This document shows, piece by piece, positions 14,252 through 23,609 of a stretch of 64,000 nt of DNA. The notes under the pieces are model-generated. The model did no database searches and was not told the origin of the DNA. It saw nothing but the letters and a program-made list of their open reading frames with translations. Each line of letters starts with the position of its first letter. Positions within the stretch are counted from its first letter, which is position 1. The translations under genes and the position numbers were made by a program. Origin of the DNA: Novosphingobium barchaimii LL02 (GTDB lineage: Bacteria; Pseudomonadota; Alphaproteobacteria; Sphingomonadales; Sphingomonadaceae); NCBI RefSeq assembly GCF_001046635.1, contig NZ_KQ130461.1, positions 1-64,000 on the forward strand, read 5' to 3'.

Positions 14252-15492
14252 GGCGCTGTCCTTGCTGGCGCGGGGCGGATCGCGATACGATCGATTTGTC
14301 CCGACACGCCCCCAATGTCATCGGTCGAGCGTGCGACTAGCGCCAGCATCTGCACCGGGCAGTCGGCGGGCACGCGGATGGCCCCTTGGAACCGGCCGCC
14401 GGCCTGCGAGGAGTTGGGCAGTTCGACCCGGCCGATCTCCCCGCCGGTCTGGCAGCGCACGATCCAATAGGGCCGCGAGCGCGCGGGCTGCTCGATCCCG
14501 ATACTATGGCCTTCCAGTACATAATCGCCGGCGGGCAGCATCTGAAGCTGTTGCAGCAGAGGGCCGCCATTGCCCATCGACACGGTAAAGTCGAACAGGC
14601 CGTTTTGCGCTTCCGGCAGGATCGCTGTTGATACGCCTGTGCCGTTCACCGCTGACCAGTCGAGCACAGTGCGTGCTTCGACCGTGTTCGTGAAGGCGGG
14701 ATCGCGCGACTGCCGCCGGTCGCTGCCGGGATGAGCGGCCGCGTAATAAGCCCAGGCATCGTCGAACAGTTGGGCCGCCAGCAGCCGGTTGATGACCGCC
14801 ACGCCGGCTGCATCGGGCACGGGAACGCGTCTTGCCTGCAAAGCCCGGAAGAAAGCGGCGCTCGCTGCCGGATCAACCTCGCTTCGTGCGGCATGATGGA
14901 TGAACCCGGCCGCCCACTTGGGTTGACCACCAAGGGTTTTGACCAGCTCTGTGCGGATCGCGGGGTCAGGCAGGGCAGAGGTCAGTACCGGAAAAAGCAG
15001 CTCAGGCGCATTCTTCTTGGTACGAAGCGCGATATCATAATGCCGCAGCGCACCGGAAATGTCGCCCTGCGCCACGGCCAGCTCGATCGCCATCAACTGC
15101 GTGCGCAGGTCCCGCCGTGACAGTTTTTGCGAATAGGCAAGCAGACGCTCGCCTTTGGCCTGGTCGCCGCGCGCGAATGCGTCGGCGGCCAGCGTTGCTA
15201 CCGCTTCAACGGCTGTCGGATCATGCTGTAGCGCGTCGCGTGCGATGGTAACTGCGCGTGCCTGGTCGGCTTCGCTTGCGCCGGAGCGATAAAGCGTCTG
15301 CGACAGACGCCCCGCAATGCGCCCATTATGGGGCGCTAGCGCATGAGCCTCCTCGATCCGGCTGTCGGGCAGCACCAGCGCCACCGATTGCATGACTGAG
15401 AGATAGCCGATCCAGCCGACCGCTCCGGCCAGAACGAGGCGCACGCCCCATTCAAGCGGCGAGCGCCGCTGCCGGGAGCCTCTGTCCTTCAT
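14248..15492 (-). CDS. Membrane-anchored TPR protein of exopolysaccharide production
   Basis: 414 residues: a basic N-terminus, one membrane segment (about 18-38), then a helical region with degenerate tetratricopeptide repeats (about 40-260: ARDALQHDPTAVEAVATLAADAFARGD, LAVAQGDISGALRHYDIAL). A beta-rich C-terminal half has FDFTVSMGNGGP and LPAGDYVLEGHSIG. The start overlaps the stop of the Wzc-type gene by one base (TGATG). It probably sits in the inner membrane with its bulk in the periplasm and helps assembly or export. The family is seen in sphingomonad exopolysaccharide loci; no enzyme motif is present. Confidence 0.65.
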   Translation of the reverse strand: MKDRGSRQRRSPLEWGVRLVLAGAVGWIGYLSVMQSVALVLPDSRIEEAHALAPHNGRIAGRLSQTLYRSGASEADQARAVTIARDALQHDPTAVEAVATLAADAFARGDQAKGERLLAYSQKLSRRDLRTQLMAIELAVAQGDISGALRHYDIALRTKKNAPELLFPVLTSALPDPAIRTELVKTLGGQPKWAAGFIHHAARSEVDPAASAAFFRALQARRVPVPDAAGVAVINRLLAAQLFDDAWAYYAAAHPGSDRRQSRDPAFTNTVEARTVLDWSAVNGTGVSTAILPEAQNGLFDFTVSMGNGGPLLQQLQMLPAGDYVLEGHSIGIEQPARSRPYWIVRCQTGGEIGRVELPNSSQAGGRFQGAIRVPADCPVQMLALVARSTDDIGGVSGQIDRIAIRPAPARTAP

Positions 15493-17696
15493 CAGGCGGC
15501 GTCAGGCTCCGCCTTGCGGCCGTAGCGATAGCCATATTCATAGCCATAGCCATAGCCATAATGGGCCTTCTTGGCATCGAACTTGGTCAGTACGCAGCCG
15601 ATGATGCGAACGTTGGCGGTGATGAGACGGCCGAGCGCCTCCTTCACCAGGCCGGTGCGGATGCCATGGGATTCGACGACATAGATGACGCCCTCGACCT
15701 TGGCGGCGATGAGCGGTGCGTCGGCAAGGCCCATGACCGGCGGAGAGTCGATTACGACATGATCGTAGGTCTCAAGCAGCTGCACGATCAGCTGCGAGAG
15801 GCGGCTGCCGGTCAGCAATTCCGCGGCATTGGGCGGCAGCGGCCCTGCCGACATCGCGGTGAAGCCCAGATCCTCCATCGGGAAGGTCAGGGCGTCGATA
15901 TTGTCTTCGCCGGTCAGATAGTTGCTGAGGCCCCGATCATGCCTGACCCCGCCCAGATGATGGACCGACGGATTACGCATGTCGCCATCGATGAGGATGA
16001 CGCGCTTGCCGCCGCGCGACAGCGTCGTCGCGAGCGCAAGACAGGTGGTCGACTTGCCTTCGATCGGCCGCGTCGAGGTGACGGAGAAGGAGCGCGGCAC
16101 ACCATGCTCGGTGGAGAAGGCAAGGTTCGTCTGCACCGTGAGATAGGCGTCGACCAGGTCGGATTTGCGGTCGAGCAGGATGTCCTTGGGCGCCTCGTCG
16201 ATCTTGGGGATCGAGCCGAGCAGCGGCAGGCCAAGCTCGCGCTTGGCTTCTGCCGGATCGGTGATGCCTTCGTCGATCTGTTCAAGGCCAAAGGCGAGCG
16301 CTGCGCCGATCCCAAGACCCGCCAAAAGGGCAATGGCCAGATTGATCAGCAATTTTGGGCTTGAAGGCAATTTCGGAGCTTGGGCTGGATCAACTATCGA
16401 AATATTGTTGACGCCGACGCCACCGGCGACGCCGATTTCCTTGAAGCGTTGCAACAGGCCGTCATAGAGCGCCTGGTTGGTATCTACTTCCTGCTGGTAG
16501 ATATTATATTGGATGCTGCGGCGACGCAGGTCGAGATAATCGCCCTTTAGCTGCTCGACCTTGGCCTGGAGTGCTTTTTCCTGCTCTTCTGTTCGACGAT
16601 AGTCGGCGAGAAGTGATGAGGTCACGCGGCCTTCCTCGCCGGCGATGCTGCGGTCGAGCTGGGTAATCTGCGCTTGAATAGCCTGCGCGGCGGGATAGCC
16701 CGGCTCGAACTGCGTCATCAGCCGCCGATATTCCGCCGCCAACTCCGCGCGGCGTTGGCGCAGGCTGTTGATCGCCGAATTGCTCAAGGCTTCGGCTGAT
16801 GCACCCGCCCGCCCGCTTTGCTGATAGCGTGCCTGCGCTTCGATGCGGCTCGCTGTCGCTTGCGCCAGTGACGCATTGAGCGCGGCCAGATCGTCGACGA
16901 CGATCGAACGCTCCGAACTGGATTGGCCGTTGCCCGATTGCGCGGGCAGATTGATGATCTTGGCGGAAGAGGCGTAATTGACCAGCTGCCGCTGCGATTC
17001 ATCCAGGCGTTGCTTTAACTGCCCCAACTGTTTCTGGAGAAGATCGCGACCATAGGAGGTCGCCTGGATCTTGCGTTCCAGATTGGTCTGGATGAAATTT
17101 TCGCCCCATGTGTTGGCGACCTTGGCTGAAAAGGCCGGATCGGGGCTAGTGAATTTGATCTCGACCAGACGCGACATGCGCGTGGGGCTGATGCTTAGAT
17201 GCTCGCGCAATATTTCGCCGGCAACACGCTGCCGCGTGGCACGGCCCGATGCGGGGTAACGGCCATTGGCAAGGGCAAAGGCCGGATCATCGCTCTCGAA
17301 ACCGAACATTTCGAAGAAATTCTGGGATTCCGTCAGCTTGAGCTGCGTTGCGACGCGCTCGGAAAGTGCCCGCGATTCCAGCAGGCCATATTGCGTCTGG
17401 TAGAATTCCTGGTCGGCAATACCAGCCTCGCGCTCGACCCCCTGAAGATCGGTGACCTTGTCCGCCTCGCGCGAAATTTCGATCGTCGAGGATGCCGTAT
17501 ATTGCGGCGTCATCAGCAAGGTCGCGATCAAGCCGATCAGGAAACAGACCGCAACCGCGCCGAGGATCACATAGCGCCAGCGCATGGCGATGCGCAGATA
17601 TTGGCGCAATATGGGTGGGCTGCTATTTTCCGATTGCGCCTGCAACAGGGCTGCCGGGACCATCGGGTTGCCCGGGTTCAAAGCGATATTAGTCAT
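15492..17696 (-). CDS. Wzc-type chain-length regulator/tyrosine autokinase
   Basis: 734 residues. There is a Wzz domain after the first membrane segment (about 42-63). A long periplasmic coiled coil follows (about 200-420, QLKQRLDESQRQLVNY and so on), with a second membrane segment near 455-480. The cytoplasmic BY-kinase domain then shows Walker A in STRPIEGKST, Walker A' in LIDGDMRNP and Walker B in HVVIDSPP. The C-terminus is the autophosphorylated tyrosine cluster, HYGYGYGYEYGYRYGRK, encoded by tandem TATGGC/TATGGT units. It would control polymer length and couple synthesis to the Wza-type exporter encoded just upstream (13 bases away). Domain and kinase are fused in one chain, as in Gram-negative Wzc. 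Confidence 0.92.
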   Translation of the reverse strand: MTNIALNPGNPMVPAALLQAQSENSSPPILRQYLRIAMRWRYVILGAVAVCFLIGLIATLLMTPQYTASSTIEISREADKVTDLQGVEREAGIADQEFYQTQYGLLESRALSERVATQLKLTESQNFFEMFGFESDDPAFALANGRYPASGRATRQRVAGEILREHLSISPTRMSRLVEIKFTSPDPAFSAKVANTWGENFIQTNLERKIQATSYGRDLLQKQLGQLKQRLDESQRQLVNYASSAKIINLPAQSGNGQSSSERSIVVDDLAALNASLAQATASRIEAQARYQQSGRAGASAEALSNSAINSLRQRRAELAAEYRRLMTQFEPGYPAAQAIQAQITQLDRSIAGEEGRVTSSLLADYRRTEEQEKALQAKVEQLKGDYLDLRRRSIQYNIYQQEVDTNQALYDGLLQRFKEIGVAGGVGVNNISIVDPAQAPKLPSSPKLLINLAIALLAGLGIGAALAFGLEQIDEGITDPAEAKRELGLPLLGSIPKIDEAPKDILLDRKSDLVDAYLTVQTNLAFSTEHGVPRSFSVTSTRPIEGKSTTCLALATTLSRGGKRVILIDGDMRNPSVHHLGGVRHDRGLSNYLTGEDNIDALTFPMEDLGFTAMSAGPLPPNAAELLTGSRLSQLIVQLLETYDHVVIDSPPVMGLADAPLIAAKVEGVIYVVESHGIRTGLVKEALGRLITANVRIIGCVLTKFDAKKAHYGYGYGYEYGYRYGRKAEPDAA

Positions 17697-17709
17697 ATAA
17701 TTGCAGGCC

Positions 17710-18429
17710 TCAGCGCAGGACCGCGACGAGGGGTGCCGCGATGAGAGGTGCTAAAGAAACGACATCCCGGAAAAGACGACGCTGCGGAGAATCCCCGATG
17801 ATGACGACATCATTGGCATAAACCGCCGGGTCGGCATAGGCGCCCTGACGGATCGCGGCGATGTCATACAGGCCGGCCATCCTTTGATTGTCGACGGTGC
17901 GCAGGATGACGACCTGCTCCTGCTTGGCAAATTCCGACAGGCCCTTGGCCGAAGCAATGACGCGCATCAGCGTCATCTGGTTGGTGACCGGATAAAGTCC
18001 CGGCTCCTTGACTTCGCCATCGACCGTCACGACCTGACTGACCGAGCTTTTGATATTGACGGTTACTTGCGGGTTACGGACATAACGCCCCTGCAACGCG
18101 TCTTCGATCGCCTGCGCCAGTTCGTCGGCGGTCTTGTTGCGCGCGTCGACGGTGCCGATCAGCGGCATGGAAATGCGTCCGCTTGCGTCCACCTGCATTT
18201 CGCGGCTGAGCTCTGGCACGTTGAAGATATCGACGTTGATCGTGTCAAGCGGACCGATCAGCGCGGGCCGGTCAGAGGCCGCCAGATCGCTGCGATTAGG
18301 CGCGGGTAGGCCTTGGCTGTCGGGGATAACGGTCAGTTGCGCGCTGGACTGTGGGGGCGGCGTGCCTGCGCAGCCGGCAAGGCCGGCAGCGATGATGATC
18401 GAAACAAGAATTTTGCGCATGCGCTCCAC
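17710..18429 (-). CDS. Outer-membrane polysaccharide export lipoprotein (Wza-like)
   Basis: 239 residues. The lipobox LAGC places the lipidated Cys at residue 20 (or 17 if the second ATG is used). A Poly_export domain follows (LIGPLDTINVDIFNVPEL, about 58-140). Then comes one SLBB domain (VTVDGEVKEPGLYPV, about 145-210), and the C-terminus is hydrophobic. It is shorter than Wza (about 380), like the short exporters of sphingan gum clusters. It would form the outer-membrane channel with the Wzc partner encoded next. Confidence 0.9.
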   Translation of the reverse strand: MERMRKILVSIIIAAGLAGCAGTPPPQSSAQLTVIPDSQGLPAPNRSDLAASDRPALIGPLDTINVDIFNVPELSREMQVDASGRISMPLIGTVDARNKTADELAQAIEDALQGRYVRNPQVTVNIKSSVSQVVTVDGEVKEPGLYPVTNQMTLMRVIASAKGLSEFAKQEQVVILRTVDNQRMAGLYDIAAIRQGAYADPAVYANDVVIIGDSPQRRLFRDVVSLAPLIAAPLVAVLR

Positions 18430-18489
18430 ATCTTCCCGCTGAAGAGACTTTCGCCTTAGATGCTGATCGCGATCAGGTAAAGTCGGCCC

Positions 18490-19830
18490 TCATGGACGCT
18501 GTCTTATTGGGCAGAGCCATAAGCCAGCAATGACGATCATCGCCATCATCATCGGCGTGCGCGCCGGATAGTCGAAGGCGCTTGCGACAAAGACGAGAAA
18601 TAATATGGCCGACCCTAATTTGGGCAGGACAGAGTGTCGCCCACTTCCCCGCCAGGCCCTCATGCTCGCCATTCCATACCATCCGATTGCAACGAGCATG
18701 AGCAGAAGCGCAGGCAGGCCACCGTCGAGCACGATCTCCAGAAAATCATTATGGGCATGATTGAAATAGGTCGGCTTGAGCAACTGAAACGGCTCATGCA
18801 GGCGAAATATTGGATCGAAACCGCCGAAACCCGCGCCGGCGGGGAAATAGGCGGCGATCATCGACAGTACCGTCGGCAGCCCGCGCGTGCGCATATCCTG
18901 CCCGGGATCGATCTCGAACGCGCGGCGGACGGATTCCGCCCTGTCGGCGGCAATGCTGACCAGGATGAATAGGGCGATGACGCCGATGATCGCCGCGATC
19001 AGCGTCGGGAACACCCAGCGCGGCGCTCCGTGCAAGGCGCGGCGGACGTTATGCCAGCATAAGGCGAGGCCCAGCGCCAGTGCCAGCAGGCCGGTCAGGA
19101 TACCTGCGCGCGATCCGGTTGCCAGGATGATGAGCGCGAAGAGCGTCATAAGAGCCAGTGCGACCGGTGCGCGCCACCTTGCGCTCTGTTTTCCGGCAAA
19201 GGCCCATACAGGTGCGATCAGACAGCCCATGGCCAGGAACAGCGCGAAATGATTGCGATTGGCGAATGTACCGCCGACGCTGCCCCTTGAGTCATTGATG
19301 AACGGATTGTCGATGATGAAGCCGGAGAACTGGAGCAGCCCTACCAGCATCGAGAGGAATATGGCCCCGAGCATGATCGCCGGAAGCCATGCCCTCTCCT
19401 CCTGCGGCATCGCGCTGACGAGATAAAGGGTGACAACCGGCACGATCAGGGACGAAGCGGCGTTGATCGTCGTGGAGGGCGCGAGAGACCAGGGACGCCA
19501 TGTTTCCTGGCTTAAGGGCGCGCTCAGCAGAAATTCCCGGCCCGGCAGTGCCGCCCAGAGGCTGGGGGGCAAGGGCACAAGCTGCAGCAGGACGAGCAGC
19601 ACTGTCGCCAGCAGCAGCCAGAAAATCGGCCCCGTGCTTCTGCCCATGGGCCGCACGCCGCACAGGATCGCCAGCACCAATATCAGCCACGTCGCGGTGC
19701 GGGTAACGACCTGACCCGTGACATCGGCATGAGAAGCGCCGCCTGCGACCCATAATGTGCCGAGCAGCAGCAGGAAGAGCAGGAGCGCAGGGCTCAGGCG
19801 ATAGGACGGAAAGGCAGACCGGATAGGCAT
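18490..19830 (-). CDS. Wzy_C/O-antigen-ligase-type polymerase
   Basis: 446 residues with about eleven membrane segments. The Wzy_C signature is a periplasmic loop (about 300-365) ending in FNHAHNDFLEIVLDGG, and the typical GSRAGILTGLLALALG segment precedes it. Members either polymerise repeat units or transfer polymer to a lipid or protein. With a second polymerase-like gene (29272-30234) in the same cluster, its exact role, polymerase or ligase, is open. The stop-to-start gap to the upstream aminotransferase is two bases. Confidence 0.82.
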   Translation of the reverse strand: MPIRSAFPSYRLSPALLLFLLLLGTLWVAGGASHADVTGQVVTRTATWLILVLAILCGVRPMGRSTGPIFWLLLATVLLVLLQLVPLPPSLWAALPGREFLLSAPLSQETWRPWSLAPSTTINAASSLIVPVVTLYLVSAMPQEERAWLPAIMLGAIFLSMLVGLLQFSGFIIDNPFINDSRGSVGGTFANRNHFALFLAMGCLIAPVWAFAGKQSARWRAPVALALMTLFALIILATGSRAGILTGLLALALGLALCWHNVRRALHGAPRWVFPTLIAAIIGVIALFILVSIAADRAESVRRAFEIDPGQDMRTRGLPTVLSMIAAYFPAGAGFGGFDPIFRLHEPFQLLKPTYFNHAHNDFLEIVLDGGLPALLLMLVAIGWYGMASMRAWRGSGRHSVLPKLGSAILFLVFVASAFDYPARTPMMMAMIVIAGLWLCPIRQRP

Positions 19831-19832
19831 TT

Positions 19833-21077
19833 TCAGGGCAGCGTTTCTTCCGCGCGTACGGCTTCCTTCAACACATCGCCGATGGCCTGCGAAACGCGCG
19901 TCATATCGTCGGGAGAGAGCGTCGGGTGGACAAGGAACATGAGGCTTGTCTCGCCCAGTTCGCGTGCGACCGGCAAGGGCGCCTCGGGCCGCCAGCCGGT
20001 GCCGTCAAATGCCTTTTCCAGATAGACTTCGGAGCAGGAGCCCTGGAAGCAGGGGATACCCCGCTTGCCGATTTCAGTGACGATCTGATCCCGCGACCAG
20101 CCGGGAGCCAGATTTTCCGGCCGGACATAGACATAATATTTGTAGAAGGCGTGGACCGACCCTTCCGGCCAACTCGCGTCCTGGCCAAGCGGGCCGCCCA
20201 AGCGGATGATCCCATCACGTCCTGCAAAGGGCGTCAGCGCATCCTGAAGGATCGTCGCATTGGCCGTCCGCGCACGCGTCCACTCCGCCATGCGGCGAAG
20301 CTGGATGCGGCCGATCGCGGCCTGCATTTCGAGCATCCGCCAGTTGGTGCCGATGCTTTCATGCAGCCAGCGGAAGCCCGGCGGGTGCGCGCGTTCATAG
20401 ACCGCGTTCCAGCTCTTGCCATGATCCTTGAACGACCACATGCGCGACCAGAGATCGCGATCGTTGCATGTCACCATGCCGCCTTCGCCGCCGGTGGTCA
20501 TGATCTTGTCCTGGCAGAAGGACCAGGCGCTGACATGGCCGATCGACCCGACGCTGCGCCCCTTGTAGCGCGCGCCATGCGCCTGCGCGCAATCCTCGAT
20601 CACCTTGATACCGCGCGCGGCGGCGAGGTCCATGATCGGGTCCATGTCACAGGGCCAGCCCGCGAGGTGGACCGCGACGATCGCCTTGGTGCGTGGCGTA
20701 ACGACCGCTGAGATCGTTTCAGCGGAGATATTGCCGCTGGCGCGCTCGACATCGGCGAAAACCGGCTTGGCGCCGGCATTGGCGACGCAGGAGATCGACG
20801 CGATGAAGGTGCGTGGCGTCACGATCACCTCATCGTCGGCGCTGCCGCCGTTGGCGCTGCCGATGCCGAGCCCCTGCAATGCGAGATCGAGCGCAACTGT
20901 GCCGTTGGCGACGGCAATGGCATGGTTGCTCTCCGCCCAGACGGCGAACTCCCGCTCAAAGGCGCGGCATTCCTCGCCGGTCCAATAGTTGACGCGGTTG
21001 GAGAGCAGGACGGCGGAAACGGCATCCGCTTCCTCCTGCGTGAAACTTGGCCAGGGCGCGAAGGAGGTGTTGAGCAT
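19833..21077 (-). CDS. PLP-dependent sugar aminotransferase (DegT/DnrJ/EryC1, PglE-like)
   Basis: 414 residues of the DegT family. The substrate/PLP motifs are ANGTVALDLAL (57-67), IEDCAQAHGARYKG (160-173) and the PLP lysine at 191 in FCQDKIMTTGGEGG. The N-terminal loop NYWTGEE is typical. It would transfer an amino group to the 4-keto sugar made by the PglF-like dehydratase at the other end of the cluster. Its neighbours are a PglD-like acetyltransferase (one base away) and a PglC-like transferase, the trio that makes and loads diacetylbacillosamine in Campylobacter, so a UDP-4-amino-4,6-dideoxy sugar is the likely product. Substrate stereochemistry cannot be read from the sequence. Confidence 0.85.
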   Translation of the reverse strand: MLNTSFAPWPSFTQEEADAVSAVLLSNRVNYWTGEECRAFEREFAVWAESNHAIAVANGTVALDLALQGLGIGSANGGSADDEVIVTPRTFIASISCVANAGAKPVFADVERASGNISAETISAVVTPRTKAIVAVHLAGWPCDMDPIMDLAAARGIKVIEDCAQAHGARYKGRSVGSIGHVSAWSFCQDKIMTTGGEGGMVTCNDRDLWSRMWSFKDHGKSWNAVYERAHPPGFRWLHESIGTNWRMLEMQAAIGRIQLRRMAEWTRARTANATILQDALTPFAGRDGIIRLGGPLGQDASWPEGSVHAFYKYYVYVRPENLAPGWSRDQIVTEIGKRGIPCFQGSCSEVYLEKAFDGTGWRPEAPLPVARELGETSLMFLVHPTLSPDDMTRVSQAIGDVLKEAVRAEETLP

Positions 21078-21078
21078 G

Positions 21079-21711
21079 TCAGTTTTTCTCGAGAATGCGG
21101 GCGGGGTTGCCGACCACGGTTACGCCTGGAGGAACATCCTTGGTTACGATCGCGCCCATGCCGACGACGGCGTCCGCGCCGATCGTCAGATTTTGGCGGA
21201 TGACCGCGCCCGAGCCGATATAGGCGCGATCGCCTATCCGAATATTGCCGTTGCAGCGCACCCCCGGCGCGAAGGTGACATAATCGCCGATCACGCAATC
21301 ATGCTCGACATAGGAATAGAGGTTGGCATGGAAGCAGCGGCCGACTTTGATATTGGACGTAAAGGTAACATAAGGTGAGACGAGCGCGCCTTCGGCGATC
21401 TCGACATTGTCCATCACGATAGCGTCCCTTGCCCAGACGGACAGCAGCGGCAAACCGGCTTCATCGCATTTTCGCGCCATTTCCGCTCGAACCGCTGATG
21501 CCGCGACGGCTAAAGCGACATGCTTGTCGTCCGCTTCTTCTTCATTGAAGCGTGCGAAGGACATGACGGCATGGCCGTTGATATGGCTTTGCGCTGCGCC
21601 ATCGTCGATGAAGACAAGCCGAGCGTCTTCGGCAAGCAGCATGGCCCGCGCGAGCGGCATGATCCCGCGGCCGCATCCACCGGCGCCATATATGCCTATG
21701 AGGCGGGTCAC
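21079..21711 (-). CDS. pglD: PglD-like sugar N-acetyltransferase
   Basis: 210 residues. The N-terminal Rossmann-like part starts LIGIYGAGGCGRGIM and ends before residue 90. The C-terminal left-handed beta helix has hexapeptide repeats (about 100-200: VEIAEGALVSPYVTF, VIGDYVTFAPGVRCNGNIRIGDRAYIGSGAVI, GVTVVGNPARI). The likely catalytic His is in YVEHDC near 132. It would acetylate the 4-amino group of the nucleotide sugar. It overlaps the upstream PglC-like gene by four bases. Confidence 0.85.
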   Translation of the reverse strand: MTRLIGIYGAGGCGRGIMPLARAMLLAEDARLVFIDDGAAQSHINGHAVMSFARFNEEEADDKHVALAVAASAVRAEMARKCDEAGLPLLSVWARDAIVMDNVEIAEGALVSPYVTFTSNIKVGRCFHANLYSYVEHDCVIGDYVTFAPGVRCNGNIRIGDRAYIGSGAVIRQNLTIGADAVVGMGAIVTKDVPPGVTVVGNPARILEKN

Positions 21712-22307
21712 AGTCCGGTCTTGCTCCCGGTAAATTTCGGCATCGTCGCCTCCCCCGCCGCGCTGATTCCATCACGCACCAGCACCTTGCGCACCGTTAG
21801 CCACAGGATTTTCAGATCGAGCATGAAAGAGCGATTGTTGATATACCAAAGATCGAGCGCGAACTTCTCATCCCAGGAAAGCGCGTTGCGGCCATTCACC
21901 TGCGCCCAGCCGGTGATTCCGGGGCGCACTTCGTGCCGTCGCGCCTGCTTGGGGCTGTAAAGCGGCAGATATTCCATCAAAAGGGGGCGAGGCCCGACGA
22001 GGCTCATGTTGCCCTTGAGTACATTCCAAAGCCCCGGCAGTTCATCTAGGCTCGACGCGCGCAGTGTCCGACCCAAGCGGGTCAGGCGCTCGGCGTCGGA
22101 GAGCGGGAAGCCATTGGCAGAAAATGCGTTTCGCATCGTTCGAAATTTCAGCATTTCGAACGGTTTGCCGTGCAGGCCGGGTCGAATCTGCCGGAAAAGC
22201 ACCGGCCGTCCCATTCGCATGCCAATGAGGCAAGCCATTGTAAGCAGAACAGGCGACAGCAACGTCAATAGAGAGCATGCCGCCATAATGTCGAGCAGAC
22301 GTTTCAC
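21708..22307 (-). CDS. pglC: Initiating phosphoglycosyl transferase (PglC-like)
   Basis: 199 residues, the compact monotopic form without extra membrane domains. There is one re-entrant N-terminal hydrophobic helix (LLDIMAACSLLTLLSPVLLTMA), then PVLFRQIRPGLHGKPFEMLKFRTM, the catalytic pair in SLDELPGLWNVLKGNMSLVGPRP (Asp-Glu) and RPGITGWAQVNGRN. It transfers the first sugar phosphate to undecaprenyl phosphate, most simply the diacetylbacillosamine-type sugar made by its neighbours. The start is 63 bases from the upstream glycosyltransferase gene. Confidence 0.9.
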   Translation of the reverse strand: MKRLLDIMAACSLLTLLSPVLLTMACLIGMRMGRPVLFRQIRPGLHGKPFEMLKFRTMRNAFSANGFPLSDAERLTRLGRTLRASSLDELPGLWNVLKGNMSLVGPRPLLMEYLPLYSPKQARRHEVRPGITGWAQVNGRNALSWDEKFALDLWYINNRSFMLDLKILWLTVRKVLVRDGISAAGEATMPKFTGSKTGL

Positions 22308-22370
22308 TACATTATTCCTATGATGTAAGCACCCATATGCCTCAGTCCTGGGTCGATGTTTGACGGACCG

Positions 22371-23609
22371 CTAGCGACATTCCGCCTCCATCACGCGATT
22401 AATCTGACCGGCAATTCGCGACACCGTGGAATTAAAGGCGAATCTCGTGTCGTATGCCCGTCGCCCGCGAACGCCCATTGCATCCAGCTCGCCTTGCCGC
22501 AGCGACGCCAAATGTAACATGGCCTTGCTGAGCGCATCGACATCTTCCGGTGGAACGGCGATTCCAGCGCCCGCCTCGGTGACGATTTGTGCCGCAGCAC
22601 CGCTCACACCGATCAATATGGGCTTGCCCATAGCCAGATAAAATTGGGTCTTGGACGGAATGGTGATCTGAAAAAGCGGATCGTCCTTCAAATGCGCGAC
22701 GAGGACGTCCGCAGCAGCCAGAACGTCGCCGATGTGCGAAGGAGGAATACCATCGCAAATTTGGATATTCGAAGCTCCAAGATCACGAACGAGATTTTCC
22801 AGCCGCATCCTTTCGGTCCCGTTGCCGATCAGTGTCAGTTGGACATGGGGGACTTCACGGGCAACCAAGTGAGCCGCCTCGACCAGCGTTTCCAATGCTT
22901 GGACCGTCCCGAGATTGCCGGCATAAACGAAATTGAAACGGCCTTCGAAATTTAGCATCGCGACATCATAAAGGCCATTGGGTCGAGCTGCCTCTTCGTC
23001 CGCCCAATTGAAAAAGACATCGGCCCTCTCCGAAGAAACCCCCCGTTCGACCAGACGCGCTGTCATTCCTTCGGACTGACCGAAGACAAAAGCGGCGCGC
23101 CGATACACAAAATTGCAGATGGGCCCTAATATGCGGGAGAGCGCCGAAGTGGCGGACATTCCCGACGCAGCGACCGAATCCGGCCAGAGATCCTGCACCT
23201 CCAACATAAAGGGTTTTCGCGTAATTAGGCCGCTGAGAGCCGCAGCGAGACCGGTGGTTATGGGTGGGTGGTAGACATAGATAAGATCATACCGCCGCGC
23301 CCGAAAAAGGCAGAACAGAAAAGCAGACAAAAAGAAGGACAGATAATTAAGCATCCGCCCAATACTGGACCGGTCGTGACTAGGAAAAAGAAAGACGCGA
23401 TGCACTGCCACGCCGTCTATTTCTTCGCGCATATGAGGCGAAAGGCAGTAGCCTGGCGCCAACTTTCCCGACGGGTAGTTGGGAAAGCCAGTCAGGACCT
23501 CGACATCAAATCCTCTAGCCTGCAGACTGCGGGCTAACTTATGTCCCGCAGTGATTGGCTCGGGCAAGAACCACTGGCTCAGATACAGGATGCGCCGCGG
23601 CACACTCAA
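22371..23609 (-). CDS. wbuB: Glycosyltransferase family 4, WbuB-like
   Basis: 412 residues with two Rossmann domains. The N-terminal [19 protein letters not shown] and [10 protein letters not shown] motifs are typical of WbuB, an L-FucNAc transferase. [10 protein letters not shown] and [11 protein letters not shown] follow. The C-terminal donor domain has [20 protein letters not shown] and the [13 protein letters not shown] stretch with the acidic partner region. It follows the three fnl genes with a four-base overlap to the epimerase, so UDP-L-FucNAc is the likely donor. Confidence 0.85.
   Translation of the reverse strand: MSVPRRILYLSQWFLPEPITAGHKLARSLQARGFDVEVLTGFPNYPSGKLAPGYCLSPHMREEIDGVAVHRVFLFPSHDRSSIGRMLNYLSFFLSAFLFCLFRARRYDLIYVYHPPITTGLAAALSGLITRKPFMLEVQDLWPDSVAASGMSATSALSRILGPICNFVYRRAAFVFGQSEGMTARLVERGVSSERADVFFNWADEEAARPNGLYDVAMLNFEGRFNFVYAGNLGTVQALETLVEAAHLVAREVPHVQLTLIGNGTERMRLENLVRDLGASNIQICDGIPPSHIGDVLAAADVLVAHLKDDPLFQITIPSKTQFYLAMGKPILIGVSGAAAQIVTEAGAGIAVPPEDVDALSKAMLHLASLRQGELDAMGVRGRRAYDTRFAFNSTVSRIAGQINRVMEAECR

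Noticed and set aside
15561-16364. 267-codon open frame on the plus strand
   Set aside because: Antisense to the Wzc kinase domain; no domain or ribosome site.
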